Origin: Paracentrotus lividus
Taxonomy: Eukaryota > Echinodermata > Echinoidea > Camarodonta > Echinidae
NCBI GenBank assembly: GCA_940671915.1
Contig: CALNVZ010003426.1
Coordinates: forward strand, 39,059,413-39,123,412
Direction of reading: 5' to 3'
DNA: 64,000 nt
The position numbers and the translations under genes are program-made. Below, piece by piece: positions 36,420 through 48,217 of the stretch. The notes below the pieces were generated by a model. That model was not told the origin of the DNA and did no database searches. It was given only the letters and a program-made list of their open reading frames with translations. The first letter of the stretch is position 1, and every line of letters starts with the position of its first letter.

Positions 36420-36840
36420 CAGGCCCGTAACTAGGATTTTTACGGGAGGGTTCGAAATCTGCAAAAGTGGACCAAAAGGTACATCTAAATTTTTTGACGT
36501 CACCGCCGGGCGAGGAAAAAGGTACATCAACGTGTTACGCTGGCCGCGCGATAGCGGGGGAGGGGGGGGGGGGGGTGGGGGGGGGGAGGTGTTTACAAAT
36601 CGTCTGCCTTCGACCCTCAAGAAAAGTGCCATATATTAGCTATAGGGGTAGGATAGGGGTAAGTTAAGATCGTTCGATCGGCTCCAAAGAAATTGGTAAG
36701 CAAAAAAAAATTATTCATGTTTTTTTTTTTTTTTTTTTTTTTTTTTGGGGGGGGGGGGGGGTAAAGCGGACCCACTGGTCGCCAGCGGGGGGGGGGGGGT
36801 TCGTTCGAACCCCGAACCCCCCCCCCTAGTTACGGGCCTG
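36420..36840. mobile_element. MITE with CAGGCCCGTAACTAGG ends and CAATG duplication
   Basis: Perfect 16-bp TIRs (CAGGCCCGTAACTAGG) lie directly inside a 5-bp direct repeat CAATG (36415-36419 and 36841-36845). The interior holds G- and T-runs and the inverted GGTTCG/CGAACC. CAG-type ends suggest hAT-like, though the duplication is shorter than 8 bp. Confidence 0.75.
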
Positions 36841-36845
36841 CAATG

Positions 36846-37319
36846 TACAACCTTAAACTGCGGAAGGATTCACAATGCTGATGCATTTATGTCAAGTATT
36901 GTCCCGTTCCGTCGTTTGTTTGTGCAATTTTTTTTTTTTTTTTATATCGTAGTGATACAATTAATTTAAGCTTTGGAACCTAACTAACAAGCAATGCCTA
37001 CTTTCACAGTCGTACAAATTTAAAACTGATTATGTAATATAATAATAATAATAGTTACATTTATATAGCGCTTAATACATATATCCACCTTGGTGTTTCT
37101 AAGCGCTTTTAGTGTTAACTAATTATTACCCGGCTTAGCTAGGCTACCCGAAAGGTGCTCAAAGCATATATAATATTGTATACTTTTTAAAGCATTTTTA
37201 ATAATAAATTGCTATCTGGTCCAAATTGTTTAGCGTTTCAGCTTGCACAGTGGCGGGGCTCACTGGCATTATCATGCTAATGAGCCTTTGACACTGTGCA
37301 CTCGAGCAATACAGGGTTT
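36846..37319. other. Gene-free stretch with (TAA)n
   Basis: TTT run at 36929-36943, (TAA)n at about 37038-37051, then the common TTATATAGCGCTTAATAC repeat motif. No gene supported. Confidence 0.45.
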
Positions 37320-37928
37320 TTTTTTTTAGCCTCGGCGGCGCGGGCATTGGGCGGGGCTCTGGATGTAGGGAATGGAGGCCTTTGCATACAGGTTGTGATG
37401 GTGATGGTGACTTCTTCGCGGTTGGTGCTCGCTCGGGGCTCTACTTGCCTCAGGTTCCTGAATTGAGATATTTATCACTGCTTGGTGTTTTCGGCCTGTC
37501 AGCTAGAGCTGGGAGTGGGGAGGGCTGCGGGCGTCTCGCCTTAGAGGGCCGCCATCGCTGCCATAACTATACTTGTGTCGGGCTTCGCTCTCTGGATCTG
37601 GGGCCTCGCTCGTGTCCGAGTCGACGGGACTCGTGAAATCCCCACATCCTTGCTTTTACCTCTCTTTTCGTTTCAGTCGTTGTAGCATGCCAGTTTATTT
37701 TTCCTGTTTCTTCGCATCCATTCTTATTTCCTTTCTCTCTCTCCCTTTCTTTCCTTCGATTCTATTTCACTTGATACTTGTTTCTATGCAGGTATTCATT
37801 TTGTTATTGATACCAATTTTAAAACCTTTTGATGTTCTTTACTATATCTTTTGTGAAAATCTCATGTCAAATTTCCATTTTATATGTATTATGTCTTGTA
37901 CGAAATAAATTGAATTGAATTGAAATGA
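37320..37928 (+). repeat. Possible non-LTR retrotransposon 3' end
   Basis: A GC-rich block (37330-37640) is followed by a T-rich tail, an AATAAA at about 37905-37910 and a short terminal reiteration of TTGAA. That arrangement fits the 3' end of a LINE copied by target priming. No reverse transcriptase sequence is attached, so the call is tentative. Confidence 0.35.
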
Positions 37929-38614
37929 ATCTTTAGGTTTTCCCCACAATATCAGCGGTTAAGTTTGATCGATTTTCTTCACTATTCACCTGTTCTGTTG
38001 TACTGTTAATATATAATGATTAAAACGTGTATTTAGATAATTTTATTTATCAATATAATTATAAATCTATTATAATGATTTTGTAATGTCAAAACCTTTA
38101 AAATTTGTTGCTGTTACCTGGAAATAATTAAATGAAATGAAAAATAAAATGTTCCACGAAATAGGTGACATATCAATATGTTCAAAACTAACCAGCAGCA
38201 AACGCTAATCCTATACTGGGCAGCAATTAAAAAACAAATCAAAACGAAACCAAGACTCACTCGTTTGAAAGAATCCGAAGACTAACATCAAAATATAAAG
38301 CATCTGTCCTAGGGCCATCTCTGACAAATCTTATCTTCAGTAACGTTCAAAACTTGATTATGCTCCCAAGCTTACGCTGATTACGTGTTCGATTGCTGCT
38401 CAATCTCTTTTGATTATATCAAGAAAGAGAAACGAGTTATTATATTCTGAATTTATGTAATGCTAGAAGTCCTCGAAATGACGCTTCAACGCACCCTTTC
38501 GGCCACAAAAGGTTTTGTTTTTTTTTGTCAATCGTACGCCTTGTTGCTTTGTTCCTTCATTTTTTCTTAGTCTTTTCATCTTTTTTTTTTCTTCTCCAAT
38601 CTTCTTCTTGTTCT
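37929..38614. other. AT-rich gene-free stretch
   Basis: No coding or RNA signal. Poly(T) near 38518 and 38581. Confidence 0.4.
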
Positions 38615-38667
38615 ATCTTGGACGTAGATTTCCTAACAGTTGTTTTGTGAGAGTGAAAGAGGGTGTG

Positions 38668-38668
38668 G

Positions 38669-38695
<27 letters not shown>
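38668..38695. repeat. (GT)n microsatellite
   Basis: Pure GT run within a longer GT-rich stretch extending to about 38760 and resuming after the inserted MITE at 39031-39150. Confidence 0.85.
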
Positions 38696-38699
<4 letters not shown>

Positions 38700-38779
38700 G
38701 TATTTGGTTGGATGCGTGTGTTTGTGTGAGAGTGTGGGTGTGTATTTGTGTGTTGTGTGGTTTGGATGAGAAAACTGAT

Positions 38780-39030
38780 GGGCCCGATTCACAAAGGAGG
38801 ATTCTGCCAAACCCACGGATCCGTGGGTTTTTAATCGACGGCTCCACGGATCCACCACTTTATGATTCACCAACAGTTGACCCAAATTATGACGTATTAT
38901 GACACTGTGAGTGTGGATTCAGTAGAGCCCACCTTTGGGATACCAAATTGAAAATCCTAGGTCAAACCCTAGGTTAAACCCAGGGTTGAAACCATGGATT
39001 TTGCAGAATCCACCTTTGTGAATTCGGGCC
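38780..39030. mobile_element. MITE inserted in the GT-rich tract
   Basis: GGGCCCGATTCACAAAGGAG with GATTCTGC at the left and an inverted GCAGAATCCACCTTTGTGAA with TTCGGGCC at the right. Interior palindromes include CCACGGATCCGTGG. GT-rich sequence continues on both sides and the paralogue at 41013-41160 has no such insert. Confidence 0.8.
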
Positions 39031-39390
39031 AATGTGTTTGGGTGTATGTGGGTTTTGGTGGTGAGGGTGCGGGTATGGGTGTGTATGTGGTTTTTTTTTG
39101 TATGTGTAGATGAGGGCATGTGTGCATGGATGTGTGTCTTTTTGCGTGCAAGTAAGTATTAGATTTCATTTCATCCATCCCCCTGCCACTTGCGCAAGTG
39201 ACATTTTGCTGTCTTCTGAAGATTGTCATTTAATCATGCTGCAAAGATCAAAATCAAATGAAAGGGTACCAACATATTATGCTAGGAGAATGACTCTACC
39301 AAAATATTATCATGAAACCCATTTTTCACAAGACAACTTCAAAATCATGGGACATTATTTATGACACACTTTGTATAATGTACAGCTCGA

Positions 39391-39528
39391 AGGGTGCTAT
39401 CCCACTTCGCGGATACGTCTCCGCGACAGAATAGAAAATTCGTCTCCGCGACGGATAAAAAGTATTAGAGACGACTCCTATATCGCGGGACGTCTCGGAG
39501 ACGTCTCCACGAAGTGGGATACCACCCT
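39391..39528. mobile_element. Short MITE with CGTCTCCGCG repeats
   Basis: AGGGTGCTATCCCACTTCG at the left is inverted as CGAAGTGGGATACCACCCT at the right, and TCTCCGCGAC-type motifs repeat inside. It sits at the same homologous position as the Harbinger element in unit 2. Confidence 0.8.
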
Positions 39529-39753
39529 AAGGTAGACTGAGAACAGCTATATATATAAAAGCAAGAGACCATTCTGTATTTTTTACTATCAATACATAAC
39601 TATCATATCATTGAGATTAGATGGATTAGTCATAGGCTGTTAATCTCTTGGTATGCCACCTTTCTCTGTCTAGACATTTTTGTTAAGTTTCTTGGACCAA
39701 CCTTTCATCAACCTATAGCTTTGTTCTTTTTTTTTTCACTCTCTCCTTATTAA

Positions 39754-40194
39754 AGGGATGCAGTAACATTGAATGATATTCAAATCACATTTATTCGATT
39801 TAGCTTATTTTGCCAACATAATTATAAACACTTAGGTCAGTCTGGTATCTCTTCAAAATTGCAAGCTAATTGCTTGCTTTACCTTCGAGATATCATTGAT
39901 TTCATACTCAAAATTTATAAACCAACACCGGATGGTTTATAAAACCATGTGCTTTCTCCACACATCCATTTCCTGTTGTAAAGTCCCCCCTCTCTAGCGG
40001 CCTGGTGAGCTCTCAGCATGAGGGTACTGGTGTTCGGCTGTATGCTTGGCATTGTTAATTGTTACACTGTTTTAAGGTAGTAAATGACTTCCATTTGATC
40101 TGAAACTTTCAGTAGTTTGTTTTTACTGTTGGAACAATATAATTTTATTAATCTTGATATAATTGCTCTTGTTTTTGAAAGCTACTTAATCCCT
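39754..40194. mobile_element. TTAA-flanked MITE
   Basis: TTAA (39750-39753) precedes AGGGAT..AGTA and the right end ATCCCT precedes TTAA (40195-40198). A TTAA duplication is characteristic of piggyBac and Kolobok-type elements. There is no coding capacity. Confidence 0.65.
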
Positions 40195-40198
40195 TTAA

Positions 40199-40976
40199 GG
40201 GGAGGTCGTTTCGCAATGAATTAAACTTTATCAAGAGTCAAAGGTCTGTTCAACAATATCTGAGTCTATTGGGATATAAAGTGTTTATACATTACAATTG
40301 TACCAGGTATAATTATATAAAAACACACCCGATATTCTTATGATTCAGGTCAATTCTCTCTTGAATATTGATCAAAATGAAGATCAAGAGAGACAGCTTT
40401 TCTTCGTTTTGGATGCACAGAAGTAAAAATCAACAATCTGTTTAAAAAATTCAAAGGAAATGTCTAATTCTGCCGTAAATAAATGAGGACAACCAAGAAG
40501 CAAAGAGCCAATCAATATAAATCATACTTTCGATTTCACATTCAAAGTAAATTCCTTGATGGCTTGGGTGGGCCAGATCAAATAAAGTGTTATAACGCAG
40601 ATATAATGTATATACAGGTGTATAAATACAAGTATATTACTATTAACATGTCATTCTTTCCTGTATATATATATACTTTTTTTTTTTTTTTTTAGTCATC
40701 CCCTGAGCATTTGTTGATACCCAATTCATTTGGATCTTTGCTCACATGACCGAGTAACAGACAATCTTCAGAAGACTGCGAAATTTAAACTGTGTCAAGT
40801 GGATTGATGAAAATTAAAACAAATGTTTTGGGATTATTTGTACACACGTACACACACACACACACTCTCTCTCTCTCTCTCTCTCTCTCACCAAACAAAC
40901 CTGTTCATAATAACATTTCCACTTTTCTAATTAAGCACATGGATGTTTTGTTTACGAAGACCATCACTGAATGTCT
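40199..40976. other. Gene-free stretch with (CA)n(CT)n
   Basis: Includes (CA)n/(CT)n at about 40847-40889 and a T-run near 40677-40694. No gene supported. Confidence 0.45.
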
Positions 40977-41028
40977 TGGACGTAGTAATGTCCAACATTA
41001 CTGTTTGTGAATGTGAGTGAGGGTGTGT

Positions 41029-41060
<32 letters not shown>

Positions 41061-42144
41061 ATTTGTCTGGATGTGTGTGTTTGATGAGGGTGTGGATGTG
41101 TATTTGTGTGTGTGGTGGTTTGGATAAGATGGTATGTGGGTGTATGCGGGTGTGTATAGTGAGGGTACGGGTGGCGTGTATGTGATTTTTTTTTTTGTCA
41201 GTGTAGATCGAGGGCATGTGTGCATGGATGTGTGTCTTTGTGTGTACAAGTAACTATTAGATTCTCATTTTATCCTTCACCCTGCCACGTGGCGCAAGTG
41301 ACATTTTGTTGTCTTCTGAAGAAGATTGTTATTCAATCATGCTTGCAAAGATAAAAATGAAAAGGGTACCAACATATGCTAGGAGAATGACTCTATCAAG
41401 ACATATCATGAAATCCATTTTCTCACGAGACAGCATAAAAAGAAAGGGACATTTTTTTCTGATACAGTCTGTATAATGTACAACATCCTAAAGCAAGGTT
41501 CACACTTAGCCGAGTTGTAGTAGCGAGTTATCGCGAGTTGCCAAAATGAGACACTTGCGATAACTCTCGTAAAGCTCTTCATGTAACTCGGGATGACTCG
41601 CGACAACTCTGCACGGCTCGGCGGAACTCGTTCAACTCTCCAATAGAAGTCGCCGGCCGTTCCAAAATTTTTGAACACGTTCAAAAATTTCACTAACTCG
41701 TGTGTAGATCGTTGGTGAATTCGCTTTAACTCGTTAATACTCGCAAACACTCGCAACAAACTCCGCAGTACTCCGTAAAAGTTCGAATATACTCGTAATT
41801 ACTCGCCACTTGCATGTATACGCGAGTGATGTTCGAGTTACAAGAGCGAGATACGAGCACTGCGCAGGTGTGTTGCGAGTCAAGCAGAGGTGCCCGCGAG
41901 ATAAGCGCGAGTTTAATCGAGCATGACGAGTTACAAACGAGTTGGTATGAGCTTATATTCAGAGTACATTGCAAGCGCATCGTGACATACCAGCTGGTTT
42001 ATAAATATGTAGTGATTTACATTTTTCCAAAATATTCTGAAGATGTGAGAACAATGCCTATTATCCGCCCACGCACAATGTATACATAACAATAGGCATC
42101 GCCATTGATCGCCATTGCATTACAAAAAATACAGGCAAGAAAAG

Positions 42145-43474
42145 ATGCCTCGACCCAAGAAATCAAAGAGTGGTGGACATTTTTAGGAGGAACAGACCCG
42201 AAGAAGATACTATCGTTCAGCAAAGGGCTGAAGTGAGAAGGTGAGGTGCGAAGGAAGAGCACGATAGGAAATGGTGGAGAAGACAACATGATGAGCACAG
42301 AGCCAGTGCGAAGACCAAGACCCCATGCAAGTCCAGGTCCAAACTGAAACTAAACAACAGGGCCTGCGTGACGAGCCGGTTCGGAGGAGAAATGAATTCT
42401 CCCTCTTCATTCCAGGTTCTACCTCAGCTAGCACCCGCAGAGGAGGAAGGAAACAACAAAGAAGACGTCCACCCCAAGAGGAGAAAGAAACAAGTTATCG
42501 CGTACACATTCACTGAAGAGCAGGAAGTAGAAATAGCAGAATGTACAGGGGATCATGAATCCTTTATAACAGAAGAGTGAAATTCCTACAAAGGAACACT
42601 GTTGAAGAAGACGAGGCTGATCGAAGAGCGGAAACTACAATCAAGGAGTACGATCACGCGTGTGCTCCACCGGTGAGTTAAATTAAGATGAATATTAATC
42701 TATCTAGTAGGCTATTGAGGGGGGGGGGGATGAGCTTTGGTGGGAAAATATCAGCACTTCACGTAATATTGTTTCAGATGAATTCATTACTATTTCTGCG
42801 ATATTTTAATCATTATCGAATATCCTATGAAACAACTGCAGCCACTTGCAACCACAGGACGTGCATTATGCCTTTATGTTTTGGTACACAAAAAAATTGA
42901 TTTCTTCTTTTCATTTTTGCAGTTCAACAGCTGACAAATTTCCTCAAGTCTATGAGGACACAATATAGCCGCCTGACTAACCCAAAGTCTGGAAAGGGGA
43001 CCAGAGACACACCCTACAGTGACAGGGATCAGTGGCTTCTCAATACATTCCGCTTCCTCGAGGGACATATTGTGAGAATGAAAGGGAGAACATTGGGAAG
43101 GGTAAATATGCATTTGATGTTCGTTTATGATCTGTAATTCGTAATATTAAACAATTATACCAAATTCCAACAAATTGCCCTATTTTTACTTTTTTGTATT
43201 ATATTTTGATAAAGTCATTCATTTTTGCAGACAAAAAAAGAACAAGGAGCTTCCCGGCCCAGAGAAGACGAAAACTCTCCCTGACAGGACAGTGACTCTG
43301 ATGAGCATGATTACGACGAGACCATCCAAGAACTGATAACTCCCAGGAGAGCATGAAGAATGATTCCTCGACATCAAGTTATCATCTGTTGGCAAGGGCA
43401 AGGGCAGAATGAAAGAAAACAATATAACCCCTAATGTGTCTCTGAAGATGCTAAGAAAGGAACTCCTGGAAAAG
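42145..43474 (+). pseudogene. Harbinger MADF/Myb-like protein gene, broken
   Basis: A start at 42145 gives MPRPKKSKSGG, then hits a stop. Exon 1 continues to a GTGAGT donor at 42673 and includes FTEEQEVEIAE, the start of a MADF domain. A single-base frame break near 42560 separates this from the rest of the exon. Exon 2 (42923-43101) has consensus splice sites and continues the MADF domain (MRTQYSRL, DRDQWLL). Exon 3 (43231-43474) follows a TTTTTGCAG acceptor. In Harbinger elements this protein binds the TIRs and brings the transposase to the DNA in the nucleus. It converges on the transposase gene. Loss of frame makes it non-functional. Confidence 0.7.
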
Positions 43475-43959
43475 GTGAATATGGTTTAGTAATAAAGACA
43501 GCGACAATTCGAGAAGTGTTGATGTGCATTATTTATTTACAAGTATACATGTATATGCAATTGATAACCTTAGTTTAAATTCTGATCTATGTCCACGACA
43601 TGTCTGTCATGATACGTCATATTCGTACCATTGAGGGGAAAACTCTTGTTTTTTTACTTTTACCATTAAACATCAAACATGAGGTTACACACGTAATGCA
43701 AACTTAAAATTTACCTCGATTGCAGGAAACATGTATTCTACTTCAGTTAACTTGTAAGAAGCAAATCATATTATATGCTTAACTAAAATATTTGCTTATT
43801 TTTTCAAATTTTGTTTTCATCTAAAGTCATATTCAGATTAATGTAAAGGATGAATCTCCATGCTTCAAGGAAATAATCTTACATGTAGATTTTACAAATT
43901 TCTCTTATTTTCTAAATATCCAACTTTTTCACAACAGAAACTCATGACATTTGTCTGTG

Positions 43960-45180
43960 ATGAGATTTATGTTGATGCTCTATGGACCCCCTCAAAATCG
44001 GATTGGTACACGTCGTCGCTCGGCAGAGGTGTTGGTCGGGGAATACCAGCTTGTCTTCTTCCAGAGCTTCCGAAGTTCGCACCCCGAGAAATCCCGCCAT
44101 CTGACCACTTAATACAAAATAACATGATAAGCATATATTATATACATGACTGTTTTCAAATCAATGCTGCATGTAAAATTTATAAACGTTTGCAATGGTT
44201 GTATTATATGTCTTGCTCCGTACAGGATCTATTAATATTTATTCATAGACGAAAAGAGAATTGTTTGTTTTATAATTATGAAAGGAGGAATGCATGGTCA
44301 CCGTGGCTCAATATTTCTTTTCTTCAGGTAACTGATCAAAAATCTCACAAATTCATAACAATATTGTATAGTTTGAGGAGAACTGACATACCATTCTAGA
44401 CCATTCATATCTGAAAAGGAAGTGAATATGCAATACTGACTTTGTTAGTGTCTAGAACTGACCATTGTAAGTCGTGTGCAACAATTTAAGACTCACCTGC
44501 CGTTGCTCCAACGTCGACATACAAGAAGCGACTACTCTGCGTCAACAAGGGCAAGCAATCCACGAATGATAGCCCTTGTAATTGTATAGATGGATCCTGC
44601 ATTCGCCGGGCACTTATGGCAATGTGCTCCCATCTAATGCCCCGATGGTACTGTGGAAGTTCCAACGTTCGGGAAACCCTTTGCTTACGGACATCCACTC
44701 GGCTGGAGTAGAAGGGCAGCAACACACCTGGAGCTAATTCTGCTAATATCGCATGTCTGGAACGATGTGACGGATGCTATTCTTGGCGACTCTAAAGTTG
44801 TACTCCAAGCTTTTGTAAGAATCCCCTGCGCTAAGAATCTCAGAGTGAGAGGCCACGAAGTCCGGCACTCAAAGCTTTCCGCATGAACGTGTCCTGCTTC
44901 TCGATGCGAGGTCAAACGCGGGTTAAGAGTTCTTGAAAGATCTATATGACAACGTTGAAAGTTGCGGAAGCCTTCCTGGTCTTCGCTAGCAACTCCGCCA
45001 TTAGCCTCTCATGTGACCGTATTTCGGCCTCCTCAACAACCATGATCTTGTCCAAACACCTCCTTTGCTTCACTTTGTCTCTCCTGGTAATCTCTTTTCT
45101 GCGGCGCCTCCTTGACAACAGGTCGCACCAATTGTGCAAAGGATCACAGCTCTCTTCCTCAGAGCAAAAATGCTCTGGCT
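43960..45180 (-). pseudogene. Harbinger DDE transposase gene, broken
   Basis: Read on the minus strand, the N-terminal part has a basic stretch (RRRRRKEITRR) near 45110. TLRFLA follows, then after a one-base frame change GDSYKSLEYNFRVAKNSI, the helix-turn-helix region of PIF transposases. Downstream is RFLYVDVGA, which carries a catalytic-core Asp, ending at a GTGAGT donor at 44496. The next exon starts at 44100 after CAG with DGGI and later PRPTPLPSDD, which matches the following conserved block of the family. An in-frame stop comes about 44 codons into this exon, and I could not find the third catalytic residue. The enzyme would cut and paste the element, but this copy cannot be active. Confidence 0.75.
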
Positions 45181-45261
45181 TCCATCTTTAAGCGCCTAAA
45201 AATAGAATTTACCACACTTTGAATTGGAGAGATTAAAATAAATCTAGGTGACTGTACTTAT

Positions 45262-45437
45262 GGACCAATCGCATTTTAGTTTAATTCTAAAGATTCATTT
45301 TTAAATCTCGAGGGATTCTGGATTTAGTTTTAATCCTAAAGATTGATTTTTAAATCTCGAGGATTTTAATTTAAATCATTTAGGATTTGAAAAATAAAAC
45401 CTTACGGTTAAAACTAAATCCAGAATGCGATTGGTCC
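45262..45437. repeat. Inverted repeat inside the Harbinger element
   Basis: GGACCAATCGCATT at the left and AATGCGATTGGTCC at the right bracket reiterated AAATCTCGAGGATT and TTTAAAT blocks. It is probably a small MITE nested in the transposon. Confidence 0.6.
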
Positions 45438-46083
45438 GCCTGGATTTAATTTAAATCCCTGAGTTTGAAGCTCAGATCTTGATAACTCGTTGAGAGATCG
45501 GTTTAACACGTATACAGCTTGCTGCTACTCTAACTAAGCTCGGTATGACTCGTGGTGCGCTCGGTTCACTCGTGCAGCTATCGTAATAAACTCGACGTTA
45601 AATTTCAGAAAAAATGTAAATTTCGTGCGAGTTCGAGCGAGTTAAGGCCAGATCAAACTCGCACAGCTCGCGCTTTGCTCGCGACTCCAACTCGGCTAAG
45701 TGTGAACCCTGCTTAAGGTAGACCGAAAAGAGTTTTTTTTTTTATATAAAAGCAAGAGGCCCCTTCGTTATTTTTGTTACTATTGTCAATACATAACTAT
45801 TATATCATTGAGATTAGATTGATTAGTCATAGGCTGTTGATCTCTTGGTATGCCACCTCTCTGTGGCAAGACATTTTTGTTAAGTTCCTTGGACCAACCT
45901 TTCATCAACCTATAGTTTTGTTCCTTTTTTCTCTCTCTCACTTTGTAGTTTGGCATCCAATGGGGAAAATATACGTTTCGTTTACAAGTCATGTTAATGT
46001 TTGGCATTATGTTCTACTTGATCACACGAATCAGAAAATATATGTCACCAATTTTTTAACTGACCTTTTGTGACCCAAAATGA

Positions 46084-46096
46084 AGGTCAAAGGTCA
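46084..46096 (+). promoter_or_regulatory. DR1 nuclear-receptor-like site
   Basis: AGGTCAAAGGTCA is a perfect direct repeat of the AGGTCA half-site with one-base spacing, the DR1 consensus bound by RXR/HNF4-type receptors in animals. There is no adjacent gene, so function is unsupported. Confidence 0.3.
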
Positions 46097-46379
46097 GGCT
46101 TCGTTAACATAAACATAATACCAGTAATTATCATTGTAAATACTCCTGACGAAGACGGAGGTCTGTTGAAAATTTGAGTAGAAATAATAAAGAAATTGGC
46201 ATAAATGCATTATCTCGACTACCTGTTTTGGTTTTTATTGAATGAATGCCAATACGTGAAACTCTATAATGTTTTGACCAAAGATTTACTATATGGGGTG
46301 TTTGTTTGTTTTCATGTGTTGTGTTCATTGCAATTCAGTGTTATCCAACGCAATGCGTTGGTCCAAGGACTAATGATAC

Positions 46380-46560
46380 AGTTTTTCAACATCCCATGGA
46401 AGACTGAAAAGATTTTTCCTATAAAAGCAAGAGACCCCCATGTATTATGACTTTTGTCAATACATAATTGTCGTATCATTGAGATTAGATGGATAAATCA
46501 TGGATCTCTGATCTCTTGGTATGCCAATTAACTCTCTTCGGCAAGACCTTTGTCGGTTCA
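46380..46560 (+). repeat. Paralogous unit 3 (partial)
   Basis: CAACATCCCATGGAAGACTGAAAAG through TATAAAAGCAAGAGACC to TCTCTTGGTATGCCA matches units 1 and 2 but has neither insertion. It acts as the empty site for both. Confidence 0.7.
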
Positions 46561-46807
46561 ACAAAATCTGAGTTTACTGATATACGCGAGCCAACGTTCT
46601 ATTTTTATTTTCCCCCATGCAGTTGGCTGATCGAAGAGCTAAAAGCGGGATAGTCAAAAAGAAAACTAAGAAAGTGCCTTTTAAAGACGTTTTGATTCTT
46701 CTGCTAATCTTCATCTCTCTCTCTTTCCCTCTCAATTTTTTTTATGTAACTATGTTTACAAATACTTTATAAAATATTTTGTATCTCTCTCTCTGTCTCT
46801 AAAACCG

Positions 46808-47222
46808 TATGGTGGTGTGACCATAATTCGCGCCTGACCTTAATTTACACACGCCGAATATCTCAAAAACTAATTAATATTTTGAAAATCTGATAGCACC
46901 ATCAGAAAGAGGGATCCAAAATTGCTTATGAATCAATCTGTCGTCATGGTACGGTGTATTGAATTGTGAAATTATTGACCAAACATCGGAAAATTGCGTG
47001 TCCGTTCCGAAAAATCCGACCTTCCCGACAAGGGTCTGGAAATCATCATTTTCCGATTTAATATCATCTAATTCTATGACATTACGACTTACATACAGTG
47101 TAATTCCCTTTCCTTAGAGTGATGGAATTTCTTGATAAATCTTTGTCAAACACCTGTGCGGGAATTATAAAGGTTTCGCTGTTTTCCTGACTTTTGCGCC
47201 AACTTTGGTCACCACATCATAT
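46808..47222. mobile_element. Second copy of the GACCATAATTCGCGC MITE
   Basis: Starts TATGGTGGTGTGACCATAAT and matches 8173-8440 closely, then joins directly to a sequence like the 8460-8570 region and a right end near 47222. It is shorter than the 8173-8820 copy by an internal deletion. Confidence 0.75.
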
Positions 47223-48209
47223 TACGTGCCTTATCAAGGTTTTATCCTTCATTCCAACACCAGCTAAATCCGCTTTAGGTACTTTTGAGAAAATCATTTT
47301 TTTCTTTCTTTCTCTCTCTCTCGCTCTCTTATAAAATTTTCAAATAACTTTCCACGTTCCCATGTACGTAGGCATCCAATTTTTTTATTTTTGTTTTGGA
47401 GGGGCCGGGGAGCCAGCAAAATTACCCCCTTTTCACAACTTTTTGGACCATATTCAGGCCCCTATTTCAAAGAATAGAAAACTATACCTAATTGAAAATA
47501 ATTAATGTTCAGGGGGAAAAATAATACTAAAATACAAAATATGTCAACGATATCTCGAGGATTTCCCCCTACCTGAGCCCTAAATTATACCCCTTTCCGG
47601 AGAAATCGGGAACAAGCATACGTGAGCGGGGGGGGGGGGGCTGGGGCCTATATAGTCTTATTATTTCGTTTACTTTATATAGTATTTTATTCATTTATTC
47701 ATTTATTTATTTTTTATTTTTTCCTCATGGAAAATACCGTCAGAAATTTTTCTAGCTGATCTTTTGAAAAAAAAAAAAAAAAAAAAAGAAGGAAAAAAAA
47801 ATACCACTTTTTAAGTCTCCGAAGCGAAGTTTGGTAAGCATGGTGTTGATTTTAGTTTTTGCTTCATTATATAATTAAATAAAATTTGAGGAGACTCAAA
47901 ACAGCCTGTAAATGATTAGATTCTTCTATTTTAACATAAATATTGGTCGGCACTCCGCAGCAGCGGCGCGCTAGCGGCAGACACCCCGGTAGACACGGTA
48001 CGGCAGAGCTGCGCTGAAATACTGGGGCCTGTAATTATTCAGTGACTGTGTGTGTACGTGTGTCGTGTATATCCGAGTAATAGTTGACCGTGCATAAGTG
48101 TAAGTGAGTAATAGTATGTTTGTCCATTCAGCTCTCCGACCCGATTCCACATATAGCTGCAAACCAACATCAGTCAGTACTGAAAAATGGCTGTCTGTCG
48201 CCCTCTTGG
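47223..48209. other. Gene-free stretch
   Basis: A CT-rich run near 47302-47330, a G-run at about 47629-47640 and a poly(A) run near 47768 break up AT-rich sequence. The last 200 bases (from about 48010) resemble 50870-50950, for example GCATAAGTGTAAGTGA. No gene supported. Confidence 0.45.
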
Positions 48210-48217
48210 TTGCTGAG

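Larger units (their letters stand above)
38615..39750 (+). repeat. Paralogous unit 1
   Basis: From TTGGACGTAG through a (GT)n tract, GCATGGATGTGTGTCTTT, GACATTTTG, GCTAGGAGAATGACTCTA and AAAAGCAAGAGACC to TTCATCAACCTATAG, this repeats at 40977-45935. Two MITEs (38780-39030 and 39391-39528) are inserted in this copy. Confidence 0.75.
41492..45713. mobile_element. PIF/Harbinger DNA transposon, decayed
   Basis: TIRs begin AGCAAGGTTCACACTTAGCC and end with the near-perfect inverse, and the 3-bp target duplication TAA flanks both ends (41489-41491 and 45714-45716). The TWA-type duplication, a MADF-like gene and a DDE transposase gene in opposite orientations are the defining layout of PIF/Harbinger elements. 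CGAGTT-type motifs repeat in both subterminal regions. Both genes carry frameshifts, so this copy is inactive by itself. Confidence 0.88.
40977..45935 (+). repeat. Paralogous unit 2, split by a Harbinger element
   Basis: Unit 2 runs from 40977 to 41491, is interrupted by the element at 41492-45713, and resumes at 45714 with GGTAGACCGAAAAGAG. Landmarks are in the same order as in unit 1, including a (GT)n at about 41021-41060. Confidence 0.75.

Noticed and set aside
37382..37908. Two plus-strand frames of 84 and 111 codons
   Set aside because: Low-complexity translation of a probable LINE 3' region; no domain.
38515..39229. Several open frames on both strands
   Set aside because: Products of (GT)n repeats and a MITE; all frames look equally open and none matches a domain.
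40927..41249. Thr/His-rich frames on the minus strand
   Set aside because: Same microsatellite effect in the paralogous unit.
41726..42298. Open frames on both strands at the left of the Harbinger element
   Set aside because: They translate reiterated CGAGTT subterminal motifs.
43860..44399. 179-codon plus-strand frame
   Set aside because: It runs antisense to the Harbinger transposase exon at 44100 and through AT-rich intron; the DGGI and PLPSDD blocks are on the other strand.
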